Notes: generated from the sequence alone by a model not told the origin. Counted from the first letter of the stretch, positions 19,542 to 31,281 are shown. The stretch: 52,396 nt of DNA from an uncultured Eisenbergiella sp. (GCA_947631815.1 CANRMT010000005.1:1-52396), one strand, 5' to 3'. Translations and numbers: made by a program.

Positions 19542-22028
19542 TTACTCTTTTTCCTCTTCCACGTCGATCTCCTGCTCGCCGTCGGACACCTTTTCCCGGA
19601 CCTTAGCGATCTGGGCCACGGTCACGCCCTCTTTCAGATCGATGAGCTTCACGCCGGAGGTGATGCGTCCCAGGACGGAGACATCCTCCATCCGGATCTG
19701 GATGATGATACCCTCCGTCGTGATCAGCATGATCTCGTGCTCCTCGTTGACGGCCTTGACGCCGATCACCTCACCGGTCTTTTCCGTGATCTTGTAGCAC
19801 TTGACGCCCTTGCCGCCGCGGTGCTGCACGCCGAACTCCGCCAGCGGCGTCCGCTTGCCCATACCGTTTTCGGAAACGATCAGCAGGGAATCCCCCTGAT
19901 GATCCAGCTGCATGCCGACGACTTCATCTCCGTCCGCCAGCGTCATGCCGATCACGCCCATGGAGGAGCGGCCCGTCGCCCTCACATCCGTCTCCCTGAA
20001 GCGGATGCACATGCCGTATTTGGTGACCAGGAAGATCTCGCTGTTCTCGTCCGTGGTCTTGACCTCGATCAGGCTGTCGTCCTCTCTCAGGTTGATGGCC
20101 AGCAGGCCGTTCTTGCGGATATTGCTGTATTCCAGGATAGAGGTCTTCTTCACGATCCCTTTTTTCGTCACCATGAAGAGATTCTTGTCCTCCTCATAGT
20201 CCTTGACCGGAATGATGGCCGATATCTTTTCCTCCGGAGAGAGCTGAAGGAGATTGATGATGGCCGTCCCTCTGGCGGTCCGCCCGGCCTCCGGGATCTC
20301 GAAGGCCTTCAGCCGGTACACCCTGCCGAAATTGGTGAAGAACATCACATAGTGGTGGGTCGTGGTCATCAGAAGATCGGCGATGAAATCGTCCTCAATG
20401 GTGTTCATCCCCTTGATCCCTTTGCCGCCCCGGTTCTGCGCCCTGAAATTATCCACGGTCATGCGCTTGATATAACCCAGATTCGTCATGGCGATCACCG
20501 TGTTGTCTAACGGCACCATGTCCTCCGTCGTGATATCCTCTTCGTCGAAGCCGATTTTGCTTCTCCGGTCGTCGCCGTATTTTTCCCGAATGATCAGGAT
20601 CTCTTCCCGGATGACGGAAAGCAGGCGCTTCTCGTCGGCCAGGATCGCCTTCAGATCTTCTATCTTCAGAAGGAGCTCTTTATGCTCCGCCTCCAGCTTT
20701 TCCCGTTCCAGACCGGTCAGCGCCCGCAGACGCATATCGATGATGGCCTGCGCCTGTACGTCCGAAAGCCCGAACCGTTCGATCAGCCGCTCCTTGGAGA
20801 TCTGCGGCGTATCGCTGGAGCGGATGATCTGAATGACCTCGTCGATATTGTCCTGCGCGATGAGCAGACCCTGCAAAATATGGTCCCGCTCCTCCGCCTT
20901 GTTCAGATCGTACTTAGTCCGCCTGGTGACCACGTCCTCCTGGTGCCGGATGTAGTATTTCAGCATATCCAGAAGGTTCAGCACCTTCGGCTCATTGTTC
21001 ACCAGCGCCAGCATGATGACGCCGAAGGTATCCTGCATCTGCGTATGCTTGTAGAGCTGATTCATCACCACATTGACGTTGGCGTCCTTTCGCAGCTCGA
21101 TGACCACGCGGGTTCCCTCCCGGTTGGACTCGTCCCGCAGATCGGTGATGCCGTCGATCCTCTTCTCTTTATGAAGGTCCGCGATCTTCTCGATCAGCTT
21201 CGCCTTGTTCACCATATAGGGCAGCTCCGTCACGATGATCTGACTCTTGCCGTTGGGCAGCGTCTCGATATCGGTGACCGCGCGGACCCTGATCTTGCCC
21301 CGGCCGGTGCGGTAAGCCTCTTCCACGCCCTTCGTCCCCAGGATGAGACCGCCCGTCGGAAAATCCGGCGCCTTTATGATGCGCATGACCTCCTCGATCT
21401 GCGTATCCCGGTCCTCCAGGATCCGGTTGTCCATGATCTTCACCACGGCGTCGATGACCTCCCGCAGATTGTGCGGCGGAATATTGGTGGCCATGCCCAC
21501 GGCGATGCCGGAGGTCCCGTTCACCAGAAGGCTGGGAAAGCGGGCGGGCATGACGGTGGGCTCTTTTTCCGTATCGTCGAAGTTGGGAGAAAAGTCCACG
21601 GTATCCTTATTGATGTCCGCCAGCATCTCCATGGAGATCTTGGATAGGCGGGCCTCCGTGTAACGCATGGCCGCGGGGCCGTCCCCGTCCTCCGAACCGA
21701 AATTGCCGTGGCCGTCCACCAGCGGATAGCGGGTATTCCACTCCTGGGCCATGTTCACCAGAGCGCCGTAGATGGAGCTGTCGCCGTGAGGATGGTATTT
21801 ACCCATCGTATCGCCGACGATACGGGCGCATTTCCGGTGCGGCTTGTCGGGGCCGTTGTTCAGCTCGATCATGGAATAGAGCACCCGGCGCTGCACCGGC
21901 TTCAGGCCGTCCCTCACATCCGGAAGCGCGCGGGCCGCGATCACGCTCATGGCGTAATCGATGTAGGAATCCTCCATTTTTTTCTTCAGGTCAACTTCTT
22001 CTATCTTGTCAAAAATATTGTCTTCCAT
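19542..22028 (-). CDS. gyrA: DNA gyrase subunit A
   Basis: Breakage-reunion subunit of DNA gyrase, 828 residues, working with GyrB to introduce negative supercoils. The catalytic Tyr123 lies in [13 protein letters not shown]; the C-terminal beta-pinwheel carries the GyrA-box-like NRGGKGIKG and ends in an acidic tail. The quinolone region reads [10 protein letters not shown]: Ser84 matches E. coli Ser83, but residue 88 is Gly where most homologues have Asp or Glu (E. coli Asp87). It follows gyrB by 21 bases. Confidence 0.98.
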   Translation of the reverse strand: MEDNIFDKIEEVDLKKKMEDSYIDYAMSVIAARALPDVRDGLKPVQRRVLYSMIELNNGPDKPHRKCARIVGDTMGKYHPHGDSSIYGALVNMAQEWNTRYPLVDGHGNFGSEDGDGPAAMRYTEARLSKISMEMLADINKDTVDFSPNFDDTEKEPTVMPARFPSLLVNGTSGIAVGMATNIPPHNLREVIDAVVKIMDNRILEDRDTQIEEVMRIIKAPDFPTGGLILGTKGVEEAYRTGRGKIRVRAVTDIETLPNGKSQIIVTELPYMVNKAKLIEKIADLHKEKRIDGITDLRDESNREGTRVVIELRKDANVNVVMNQLYKHTQMQDTFGVIMLALVNNEPKVLNLLDMLKYYIRHQEDVVTRRTKYDLNKAEERDHILQGLLIAQDNIDEVIQIIRSSDTPQISKERLIERFGLSDVQAQAIIDMRLRALTGLEREKLEAEHKELLLKIEDLKAILADEKRLLSVIREEILIIREKYGDDRRSKIGFDEEDITTEDMVPLDNTVIAMTNLGYIKRMTVDNFRAQNRGGKGIKGMNTIEDDFIADLLMTTTHHYVMFFTNFGRVYRLKAFEIPEAGRTARGTAIINLLQLSPEEKISAIIPVKDYEEDKNLFMVTKKGIVKKTSILEYSNIRKNGLLAINLREDDSLIEVKTTDENSEIFLVTKYGMCIRFRETDVRATGRSSMGVIGMTLADGDEVVGMQLDHQGDSLLIVSENGMGKRTPLAEFGVQHRGGKGVKCYKITEKTGEVIGVKAVNEEHEIMLITTEGIIIQIRMEDVSVLGRITSGVKLIDLKEGVTVAQIAKVREKVSDGEQEIDVEEEKE

Positions 22029-22049
22029 ATTTCCTCACATTCTGCGGCG

Positions 22050-23975
<1,926 letters not shown>

Positions 23976-25076
23976 TTAATTCTGTCCTCCGTTCTGTCCC
24001 GCGCTCACGGCTCCGTTCACTACCTGAAAGATCTTATCGATCTCAAACCTGTTGTTCACAAAATCGTCCAGACCCGTACAGGTGATGATGGTCTGGATCT
24101 CTCCGATGCTGTTCAAAAGATAATTCTGCCGTTTGGAATCCAGCTCTGAAAGCACATCGTCCAAAAGCAGAACAGGGGTATCCTTCGTCATTTTTTTCAC
24201 AAGCTCGATCTCAGAGAGCTTGAGGGAAAGGGCCGCCGTCCGCTGCTGTCCCTGGGAACCGAACCGCCTGATATCCACGCCGTCCGCCAGGAAGGAAAAA
24301 TCGTCCCGATGCGGGCCTGTGCCCGTCATTTTCATCCGGATATCCCGTTCCTGCCCCTGAGAAAGCCTCTCCGCAAACGCGTCTTCCTCCACATCCGGCT
24401 CGTAGACGATCTTCAGATGCTCCTTCCCGCCGGAAAGGCGGAGATGGATATCGTAAATGATCTCGTTGAGCTGCTCCGCGAAGGCGCGGCGTCTCTCGAT
24501 GATCTTGCCGCCGTAGGAGACCAGCTGGGAATCCCAGATATTCAGGGTATCCCGGAGGGAAGGATTCAGATAGAGATCCTTCAGGAGCCTGTTGCGCTGA
24601 TTGACGATCCGGTTGTAATTGTTCAGGTTGTAAAGATAAAAGGAATCGAGCTGACACAGCTCCATGTCCACAAAACGCCTGCGCTCCGCCGGACCGCTCT
24701 TGATGATGGAAAGGTCCTCCGGCGAAAAAAAGACCACGTTCAGGATGCCCAGAAGCTCCGCCGCCCGCTTGATCATTTTACCGTCGATGGCGATTCCCTT
24801 GGATCTGTTCTTGCGCAGGTGCATGTCGATGCGGATCTCGTCCTCACCCTTCCTGACATAAGCCCTGATGTGAGACTCCTCCGCCTGAAAGCTGACAATG
24901 TCCCGATCCTTGCTTCCCCTGTGGGATTTCGTCGTCGCGCACAGAAAGACCGCCTCCAGGATATTGGTCTTCCCCTGTGCGTTGTCGCCGAACAATATGT
25001 TGGTCCCCTCGTCAAAATCGATGTTCAGGAACGCATAATTCCGAAAATCGGACAATTCCAGTGATTTGATGACCAT
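23976..25076 (-). CDS. recF: DNA replication/repair protein RecF
   Basis: SMC-like ATPase that helps load RecA at gaps and restart forks. Walker A is GDNAQGKTN, and the C-terminal signature and Walker B are SQGQQRTAALSLKLSE and PVLLLDDVLSELD. Its 366 residues are normal. It lies 10 bases after the S4 gene and abuts gyrB in the usual Firmicute order. Confidence 0.97.
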   Translation of the reverse strand: MVIKSLELSDFRNYAFLNIDFDEGTNILFGDNAQGKTNILEAVFLCATTKSHRGSKDRDIVSFQAEESHIRAYVRKGEDEIRIDMHLRKNRSKGIAIDGKMIKRAAELLGILNVVFFSPEDLSIIKSGPAERRRFVDMELCQLDSFYLYNLNNYNRIVNQRNRLLKDLYLNPSLRDTLNIWDSQLVSYGGKIIERRRAFAEQLNEIIYDIHLRLSGGKEHLKIVYEPDVEEDAFAERLSQGQERDIRMKMTGTGPHRDDFSFLADGVDIRRFGSQGQQRTAALSLKLSEIELVKKMTKDTPVLLLDDVLSELDSKRQNYLLNSIGEIQTIITCTGLDDFVNNRFEIDKIFQVVNGAVSAGQNGGQN

Positions 25077-25086
25077 AAGCTGTCCT

Positions 25087-25293
25087 CTATTCGATCTTCA
25101 GCATATGGCCGCGGTACTCCACCACATCCCCGGGAACCAGCTTCTTCCCGCGCTGCGTGCACACAGCGCCGTTCACCTTCACAAGACCGTCCGTCACCGC
25201 ATATTTCGCGTCCACGCCGGTCTGTGCGAGTCCTGCGGCCTTCAGGGCCTGGCCCAGCTTGATGAAATCGTCCCTTATCCTGTATGTCTGCAT
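25087..25293 (-). CDS. rlbA: S4 domain RNA-binding protein (RlbA/YaaA)
   Basis: A 68-residue single S4 fold (IKLGQALKAAGLAQTG, VKVNGAVCTQRGKKLVPGD) found between dnaN and recF in most Firmicutes. It probably binds structured RNA, possibly in ribosome assembly; the function is not settled. It is 22 bases from dnaN. Confidence 0.93.
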   Translation of the reverse strand: MQTYRIRDDFIKLGQALKAAGLAQTGVDAKYAVTDGLVKVNGAVCTQRGKKLVPGDVVEYRGHMLKIE

Positions 25294-25315
25294 AAAAACC
25301 CCGCCTGTAGACCGG

Positions 25316-26425
25316 TCAGCTCACCGTCGTGAAGTTCACCGGAAGGATCAGATAAATATAACTGCTGTCGTCGTTGCGGATGAAACAGGGAGCCTTCGGA
25401 TTCACCAGATAGATCGTGATCTGCTCGTCGTCGATGACGCGCAGCGCATCGATCAGGAATTTCGGGTTGAAACCGATCATCAGGTCCCGTCCGTATTTGT
25501 CGATATCGATCTGCTCGTTCATGCTGCCGACCGTCGAATTGATCTTCAGCTCCATGGAGCCGTCCGTGATGTTGATGATGATCGGCTTCTTGTCCCCCTC
25601 CTTGATGAGCAGGGTGGCGCGGTCGATACAGTTCAGAAACTCTCTCTTATTGATGACCACCTTTGTCTCGTAATCGCTGGAAAGCATCTGGTCGATGCGG
25701 AAATATTCTCCCTCCACCAGCCTGGATACCACCACGGTGGAATCGAATTCGAACACCACATGCTTGCCGGTGAAGAAAATGGACACATCCTTATCCGTAT
25801 CGCCGGAGAGGATCTTGCCGATCTCGTTCAGCGTCTTGCCGGGAATGACGACCTTCCTGGGCTCATAGGACTCCCGCAGGAGGATCCTGCGGATGGAAAT
25901 GCGGTGCCCGTCCAGGGAAACGACCTTCATCTCGTCGCTGTTGATCTCGAAGAGCTCGCCGGACATCAGACGGTTGTTGTCGTTGTCCGCGATGGAGAAG
26001 ATCGTCTGACGGATCACCTCCCGCAGGGTATACTGAGAAACGACAACGGGATCGTTCTTCTCGATGGAAGGCAGGTATGCGAAGTCGTCTCCCGGCTTGC
26101 CGATGATATTGAATTTCGCTTTCTCACAGGTGATCGTGGCCTTGCAGTTCTGATCCGTCACGATCGTGATATCGTTGTCCGGGAGCTTTCTGACGATATC
26201 CAGAAAAATCTTCGCATCCAAAGCGATGATCCCTCTCTCCAGAATGGTCCCTTCGATCAGGGTCTCGATCCCCAGCTCCATGTCGTTCGCCGTGAGCTTG
26301 ATGACGCTGCCGGAGCAGTCCAGCAGAATGCACTCCAGAATGGACATGGTCGTTTTGCTCGGTACAGCTTTGGAAACAACCTGAAGGCCGTTCAACAGAT
26401 CCGCTTTTGAACACACTAATCTCAT
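25316..26425 (-). CDS. dnaN: DNA polymerase III beta sliding clamp
   Basis: Processivity clamp, 369 residues in three repeated clamp domains, beginning MRLVCSKADLLNGLQVVSKAVP and ending in the family-typical IYLILPVNF. It encircles DNA and binds polymerase and repair partners. AGGGAG precedes the ATG. It is transcribed in the same direction as dnaA, 242 bases downstream of it. Confidence 0.97.
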   Translation of the reverse strand: MRLVCSKADLLNGLQVVSKAVPSKTTMSILECILLDCSGSVIKLTANDMELGIETLIEGTILERGIIALDAKIFLDIVRKLPDNDITIVTDQNCKATITCEKAKFNIIGKPGDDFAYLPSIEKNDPVVVSQYTLREVIRQTIFSIADNDNNRLMSGELFEINSDEMKVVSLDGHRISIRRILLRESYEPRKVVIPGKTLNEIGKILSGDTDKDVSIFFTGKHVVFEFDSTVVVSRLVEGEYFRIDQMLSSDYETKVVINKREFLNCIDRATLLIKEGDKKPIIINITDGSMELKINSTVGSMNEQIDIDKYGRDLMIGFNPKFLIDALRVIDDEQITIYLVNPKAPCFIRNDDSSYIYLILPVNFTTVS

Positions 26426-26667
26426 TTGATCTTCTCCCTTCTCATGCAGTGCGTTATGATATCCACAGACGGATACGTTCTCGGACCGAAAACCGGTCCC
26501 GGCTCCCCCGTATGCGCGAAAGATATTTATTAACGTTGATATCCGTAATCTTTCGTATTAATGGATGTTGAAATGTGGATAACCCTTTTCATTATACTAT
26601 TTTTCGGAAAAAATGAAAATGGGCAACATGTGAAAAACTTCAGGATAACGGAAAATAAAATCGGAAT
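26426..26667. other. dnaA-dnaN gap, downstream half of a bipartite origin
   Basis: Holds a perfect DnaA box in reverse (TGTGGATAA, 26574-26582) and a degenerate one (ATATCCACA near 26460). The box is followed by AT-rich sequence (CTTTTCATTATACTATTTTT) suited to unwinding and containing a TAC-TAT run reminiscent of DnaA-trios. In B. subtilis the unwinding site is in this same gap, so this is the likely melting side of the origin. Confidence 0.6.
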
Positions 26668-28029
26668 TTATGCACCCAGGGTCTTGCGGATCGTCTCGAT
26701 CCGGTTTTTCAGATCCGGGTCCGTTTTCTGTTCATCCTCAATCTTATTCACACCGTGGATAATGGTGGTGTGGTCTTTTTTCCCGAGCATCTTCGCGATA
26801 TTGACATAAGAGGTATCCGTGAGCTTGCGGCAGAGATACATGAACACCTGCCTGGGAAAGACGAATTCGGAATTCCTCTTGCGTGACAGGATATCGTCCG
26901 GCATGACGCCGAAATTCTCCGCCACCACGTTCAGGATGAGATCCGGCGTGATCTGCTGGGGCATATCCGGGTTGATGATATCCTTCAGGGCGTCCTCCGC
27001 CAGCTCCAGCGTGATCTGCGACTGATTCTCGATCTTGGATTTCGCGATGATGCGGTTGAAGGCACCTTCCAGCTCCCGGATATTGGATTTTATATTGGTC
27101 GCGATGTATTCGAAGATCTTGTCGTCTATGGCGCGGTGCGTGTATTCCGCGTTCCGCTTCAGGATCGCCATCCTGGTCTCGTAGTCGGGGGGCTGGATGT
27201 CGGCGATCAGGCCCCAGTCGAAACGGGAACGGAACCGCTCCTCCAGCGTTTCCATCTCCTTCGGAGGTTTGTCCGAGGAGAGGACGATCTGTTTTCCGGC
27301 GGAATGGAGCACGTTGAAGGTGTGAAAAAACTCCTCCTGTGTGCTTTCTTTTCCTATTATAAACTGTACGTCGTCGATCATGAGCACATCGACGGTCCGA
27401 TACTTTTCTCTGAGCTTGGTCATGAGGGTGGCATTGCCGCTCCGGATGGATTCGATCACTTCGTTGGTGAAGGATTCGCTGGTCACATAGAGAACCTTCA
27501 TGTCGGGATTGTGGTCAAGGATGAAATGCCCGATGGAATGCATCAGGTGGGTCTTGCCGAGCCCGGCCCCTCCGTATATGAAGAGGGGATTGTAGGCGTT
27601 GCCTGGGGATTCCGCCACCGCGAGACAGGCCGAATGGGCGAACTTATTGTTGTTTCCCACGACGAAGGTATCGAATTTATATTTGGGGTTCAGGTTGGAA
27701 AGCTCGTGGTAATGGGACGAGGGCCTGGCGGCGGGGCCGTTCCCGTCGGAATGCGCCTCCTCCTTCCCGGGCGTTTCCACGACGAAGACCACATCGTAAA
27801 TGTGATCCATCATCTCGGATATGGTCACCTTGAAATAATCCCTGTATTTGCTCGTGATATAGCTGAGCATGTTCGCCTGACCGGCCGGGATCTGGATATA
27901 TACGGTATCCCCCTTTACGGAATCGAACCGCAGCGGCTCGATCCATGTCATATAGGAAATGTTCGTCAGCTGATATTCTTTTAAAATGGCCTGTTTGACC
28001 GATTCCCAGTTTTCCCCGATGGGATGCAT
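26668..28029 (-). CDS. dnaA: Chromosomal replication initiator DnaA
   Basis: AAA+ initiator that binds TTATCCACA boxes and melts the origin. Visible are the N-terminal DnaB/partner domain, a variable linker (about 85-110), Walker A GGAGLGKTHL, Walker B LMIDDVQFI, and the C-terminal box-binding helix-turn-helix with DHTTIIHGVNKI. I start at ATG 28029 (453 residues); a GTG one codon earlier at 28032 is equally well placed behind AGGAGG. Box 28128-28136 lies just upstream of its -35, so autorepression is expected. Confidence 0.98.
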   Translation of the reverse strand: MHPIGENWESVKQAILKEYQLTNISYMTWIEPLRFDSVKGDTVYIQIPAGQANMLSYITSKYRDYFKVTISEMMDHIYDVVFVVETPGKEEAHSDGNGPAARPSSHYHELSNLNPKYKFDTFVVGNNNKFAHSACLAVAESPGNAYNPLFIYGGAGLGKTHLMHSIGHFILDHNPDMKVLYVTSESFTNEVIESIRSGNATLMTKLREKYRTVDVLMIDDVQFIIGKESTQEEFFHTFNVLHSAGKQIVLSSDKPPKEMETLEERFRSRFDWGLIADIQPPDYETRMAILKRNAEYTHRAIDDKIFEYIATNIKSNIRELEGAFNRIIAKSKIENQSQITLELAEDALKDIINPDMPQQITPDLILNVVAENFGVMPDDILSRKRNSEFVFPRQVFMYLCRKLTDTSYVNIAKMLGKKDHTTIIHGVNKIEDEQKTDPDLKNRIETIRKTLGA

Positions 28030-28088
28030 CACAAAAAAACCTCCTGTTATAGAATGATTCTTCGGGCAAAGAGATTTAAGTCTTTTTC

Positions 28089-28117
28089 ATCATAAACTAA
28101 TTGAAGAAAAATGGCAA
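28089..28117 (-). promoter_or_regulatory. Predicted dnaA promoter
   Basis: Minus strand -35 TTGCCA (28112-28117), 17-base spacer, -10 TATGAT (28089-28094). A DnaA box lies 11 bases upstream of the -35. Confidence 0.7.
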
Positions 28118-28127
28118 ATGCAAAATT

Positions 28128-28370
28128 TTATCCACAGACCGTGTGAAAAGAAAGCCGGAAAAGGGGAAGATAAAGGGAGAAAAGCGATCGATTGTGGATA
28201 ACTTTGATTCACGCGGAAATATTGATTTTAAAGCCTGTTTTTTTATGAAAATGTGGAATAAAAAAATAATTATCCACATGTTTTCCACAATTTGTGGATA
28301 ATATTATGTTAATCTTGGATCATGTGGAAAGAGTTTTCCCCATTGTCGACAAACTATATCTTGTGGAATT
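28128..28370. other. oriC: Replication origin (oriC), DnaA-box cluster
   Basis: Four perfect DnaA boxes: TTATCCACA at 28128-28136 and 28270-28278, and its reverse at 28193-28201 and 28293-28301. Degenerate boxes lie at 28281-28289, 28323-28330 and near 28362. The sequence is AT-rich, and all flanking genes are transcribed away from it (dnaA side minus, rpmH side plus), as expected for forks leaving this point. Confidence 0.92.
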
Positions 28371-28468
28371 TATGAAAAAAGGATAACAATATGTTGTATT
28401 GTTGAAAATAACGATTTTTCGGGCTTTTTCCCGGCAAAATTATCTGTTCTGAAAATGGGGAAAATTGC

Positions 28469-28497
28469 TTGACTTATGCGGTTTGAGCCGATATAAT
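28469..28497 (+). promoter_or_regulatory. Predicted promoter of rpmH-rnpA and downstream genes
   Basis: -35 TTGACT (28469-28474), 17-base spacer, perfect -10 TATAAT (28492-28497); start site near 28504. Confidence 0.8.
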
Positions 28498-28558
28498 GAT
28501 AGCGATATTTTCTGATACATGGCATGAAAAAGAAATCAGAAAGGGAGGTGTATCCGAC

Positions 28559-28693
28559 ATGAAAATGACTTTTCAGCCTAAGAAAAGACAGCGCTCCAAG
28601 GTGCACGGATTCAGGGCGAGAATGAGCAGCGCTGGCGGAAGAAAGGTTTTGGCAGCCAGAAGAGCAAAGGGAAGAAAGAGATTAACCGTATAG
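28559..28693 (+). CDS. rpmH: Ribosomal protein bL34
   Basis: 44 residues, very basic, [24 protein letters not shown] through KGRKRLTV: a full-length bL34 of the large subunit. AAAGGGAGGTG precedes the ATG. Its TAG stop is the first half-turn of a 22-base palindrome before rnpA. Confidence 0.98.
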   Translation: MKMTFQPKKRQRSKVHGFRARMSSAGGRKVLAARRAKGRKRLTV

Positions 28694-28712
28694 GCCGCAA
28701 TATTGTGGCCTA
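28691..28712 (+). terminator. Palindrome between rpmH and rnpA, likely attenuator
   Basis: A 22-base inverted repeat (11-base arms TAGGCCGCAAT / ATTGTGGCCTA, one G-U pair) begins with the rpmH stop codon and is followed by TTTT. It resembles a weak intrinsic terminator and would lower rnpA relative to rpmH. The rnpA start is nine bases later with no clear Shine-Dalgarno site. Confidence 0.65.
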
Positions 28713-28720
28713 TTTTGATA

Positions 28721-29062
28721 ATGATGAAAAATACGGAGTCCTTACGCAAGAACCGGCAGTTCCAGGAAGTTTACCAAAACGGCAGATCGAGAGCCAACAA
28801 GTATCTTGTGATGTATGTATCGGAAAATGATCAGGGGAAGAACTTTCTCGGCATATCCGTCAGCCGGAGAGTCGGGAACAGTGTGATAAGGCACCGTGTG
28901 AAAAGGCTCGTCAAAGAAAGCTATCGGTTACAGGAGCATCTGTTCAAAAGCGGTTTGAACATCGTGATCGTGGGGCGGGCCGCGGCCGCTTCCGTCTCCT
29001 ATCAGAAGATGGAAAGCGCCCTTATGCATCTCGCAGGTCTTCACGGGGTTGTAAGCAGATAA
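28721..29062 (+). CDS. rnpA: Ribonuclease P protein component
   Basis: Protein subunit of RNase P, which matures tRNA 5' ends; 113 residues. It shows SLRKNRQFQEVYQNGRS at the N-terminus and the RNR-type motif as VIRHRVKRLVKESYR (the usual first Asn is His here). Two consecutive ATGs (28721 and 28724) are possible; no strong ribosome binding site is visible for either, which together with the upstream hairpin suggests low or coupled translation. A TTG further upstream is inside the hairpin and unlikely. Confidence 0.95.
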   Translation: MMKNTESLRKNRQFQEVYQNGRSRANKYLVMYVSENDQGKNFLGISVSRRVGNSVIRHRVKRLVKESYRLQEHLFKSGLNIVIVGRAAAASVSYQKMESALMHLAGLHGVVSR

Positions 29063-29077
29063 TCGGTAAGAAGCATT

Positions 29078-29287
29078 ATGAAAAAAATCGTGATCGCGGC
29101 GATCCTGTTTTACAGAAAATATCTATCGCCATTGAAACGCACCAAATGTCCCTATTTTCCCACATGCTCCGAATACGGACTGCAGGCAGTGGAAAAATAC
29201 GGCGTCATAAAGGGCGGAGCGCTGGCTCTGTGGAGGATTTTGAGGTGTAATCCTTTTTCAAAAGGGGGATATGATCCGGTCCCGTGA
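29078..29287 (+). CDS. yidD: Membrane protein insertion efficiency factor YidD
   Basis: 69 residues, with the family core [20 protein letters not shown] and [20 protein letters not shown] including the conserved cysteines. A small membrane-associated factor that aids YidC insertion; it sits between rnpA and yidC as usual. Confidence 0.96.
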   Translation: MKKIVIAAILFYRKYLSPLKRTKCPYFPTCSEYGLQAVEKYGVIKGGALALWRILRCNPFSKGGYDPVP

Positions 29288-29316
29288 GGGGGACCTTTCG
29301 GCAGGAGGAATTGAGA

Positions 29317-30645
29317 TTGAATTCTATTTTTTTGACGCAATATGACGGTGCGATCTTAGGGCCGATCGCCAGGGTGCTGGGTGTGATCATGAACGCCATT
29401 TTCTGGCTTCTGGACAAGATCGGGATCCCCAACATCGGTCTGGCGATCATCCTCTTCACGATCGTCATCTATCTGCTTCTGATGCCGCTGACCGTCAAGC
29501 AGCAGAAGTTTTCCAAGCTGAACGCGAGGATGAGTCCGGAGCTCCAGGCCGTCCAGAAGAGGTACGAAGGAAAAAAAGACAACGAATCCATGATGGCGAT
29601 GCAGCAGGAGACGAAGGCAATTTATGACAAATACGGCGTCTCTCCCAGCGGCAGCTGTATACAGCTTTTGATCCAGATGCCGATCCTGTTCGCTCTGTAC
29701 CGCGTGTTCATGAACGTTCCCGCATATGTCTCTCAGGTAAAGGACGCTTTTTTCCCTCTCGTGGAAAAGCTGGTGAACACGCCCGGGAGCGCGGAGTATC
29801 TGAACAACGCCGAGAATTTCAGGAACGCGGTCATGTATTCCCGCCAGTTCACCAATGAAGCGTTTGTTGCGGGAAATACGGGTTACATACAGAATACCTA
29901 CATCGATGTGCTCTACAAGGCGTCTTCGGCGGAGTGGGACAAGCTGGCGGCGACGTTCCCTTCTCTCGCGGACGATATCGCGCAGACCGTGGAAAGGATG
30001 AACAGGTATAATAACTTCCTCGGCCTGAACATGGGGAATTCTCCTTCCTTCATGATCAGTCAGGCCCTTGAAACGGGCGCGTGGCTGATGGTGATCGGCG
30101 CCGTTTCGATCCCGATCCTGTCCGCTCTGACGCAGTGGCTCAACGTCAAGCTGATGCCGCAGCCGGAGAACGCCAACGGCAAGGAAAATCAGGGCTCCAT
30201 GGCGCAGTCCATGAAGATGATGAACACCATGATGCCGCTGATGTCGGCTTTCTTCTGCTTCTCTCTGCCCGCCGGCATGGGCCTTTACTGGGTAGCCGGT
30301 TCCGTGGTCAGGAGCGTGCAGCAGGTCGTGATCAACAAGCACATCGATAAGATGGATATCGACGCGCAGATCAAGAAGAATATCGAGAAACGGGACGCGA
30401 AGCTGCGCAAAAAGGGCATCGATCCCGCCAAGCTGAACAGTTATGCGACCATGAAGACCAAGAATGTGACGCCGATCCCTTCCAAGATGCCTCAGAAGCC
30501 CAAGGCTGAGATGACGCAGGAGGAGAAGGAAGAAAAGATCCGCAAGTCCACGGAATATTACAACAAGAACGCGGCCAAGCCGGGAAGCCTTGCCGCGAAG
30601 GCGAACATGGTCAGGGATTATAATGAGAGAAACACGAGAAAATAG
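29317..30645 (+). CDS. yidC: Membrane protein insertase YidC
   Basis: Inserts and folds membrane proteins, alone or with Sec. The core has LAIILFTIVIYLLLMPLTVKQQ, the substrate-groove region CIQLLIQMPILFALYRVF, and a cytoplasmic basic tail from about residue 340. A loop of about 80 residues (SRQFTNEAFVAGNTG to MNRYNNF) after the second core helix is longer than in B. subtilis SpoIIIJ. The start is TTG at 29317, eight bases after AGGAGG; an upstream GTG overlapping yidD is less likely. There is no lipobox, unlike bacillar YidC. 442 residues. Confidence 0.95.
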   Translation: MNSIFLTQYDGAILGPIARVLGVIMNAIFWLLDKIGIPNIGLAIILFTIVIYLLLMPLTVKQQKFSKLNARMSPELQAVQKRYEGKKDNESMMAMQQETKAIYDKYGVSPSGSCIQLLIQMPILFALYRVFMNVPAYVSQVKDAFFPLVEKLVNTPGSAEYLNNAENFRNAVMYSRQFTNEAFVAGNTGYIQNTYIDVLYKASSAEWDKLAATFPSLADDIAQTVERMNRYNNFLGLNMGNSPSFMISQALETGAWLMVIGAVSIPILSALTQWLNVKLMPQPENANGKENQGSMAQSMKMMNTMMPLMSAFFCFSLPAGMGLYWVAGSVVRSVQQVVINKHIDKMDIDAQIKKNIEKRDAKLRKKGIDPAKLNSYATMKTKNVTPIPSKMPQKPKAEMTQEEKEEKIRKSTEYYNKNAAKPGSLAAKANMVRDYNERNTRK

Positions 30646-30654
30646 GGAGGAAAA

Positions 30655-31281
30655 ATGATGGATTTCCAAAAATTCAGCGCAAAAACAGTCAGTGATGCGG
30701 TGACCAGCGCATGTCAGCATTTCGTTGTCACCAGCGATAAGCTCGAATATGAAGTTCTGGAAGAGGGAACCAGCGGTTTCCTCGGGATCGGCGCCAAGCC
30801 CGCAGTGATCCAGGCGCGCGTGAAGCTGACGGTGGAGGATATCGCAAAGAACTTCCTGAGCGAAGTTTTTGAAGCGATGAAGATGGCGGTTTCCGTGGAG
30901 GTTTCCTATGACGAGGAGCAGAAGAGCCTCGACGTGGACCTGAAAGGGGAGGAGATGGGCATCCTCATCGGAAAGAGGGGACAGACCCTGGATTCCCTGC
31001 AGTATCTGGTCTCTCTGGTGGTCAACAAGGATTCCCAGGAATATATCCGGGTGAAGGTGGATACCGAGAACTACCGGAAGCGCAGGAAGGAAACGCTGGA
31101 GAATCTGGCGAAGAACATCGCGTACAAGGTGAAGAGGACGAAGAGGCCCGTGTCGCTGGAGCCCATGAATCCTTATGAGAGAAGGATCATCCATTCCGCG
31201 CTTCAGAATGACAGATATGTGACGACGCACAGCGAAGGGGAAGAGCCCTTCCGCCATGTGGTCGTGACGCTGAAGCGGTAA
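30655..31281 (+). CDS. khpB: RNA-binding protein KhpB (Jag/EloR)
   Basis: 208 residues with Jag-N (residues 1-50), a type II KH domain (GILIGKRGQTLDSLQYLVS) and an R3H domain (PYERRIIHSAL). A cytoplasmic RNA-binding protein that in other Firmicutes affects cell elongation and division together with KhpA. It follows yidC by nine bases behind GGGAGG; ATG 30658 is an equal alternative start. Confidence 0.95.
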   Translation: MMDFQKFSAKTVSDAVTSACQHFVVTSDKLEYEVLEEGTSGFLGIGAKPAVIQARVKLTVEDIAKNFLSEVFEAMKMAVSVEVSYDEEQKSLDVDLKGEEMGILIGKRGQTLDSLQYLVSLVVNKDSQEYIRVKVDTENYRKRRKETLENLAKNIAYKVKRTKRPVSLEPMNPYERRIIHSALQNDRYVTTHSEGEEPFRHVVVTLKR

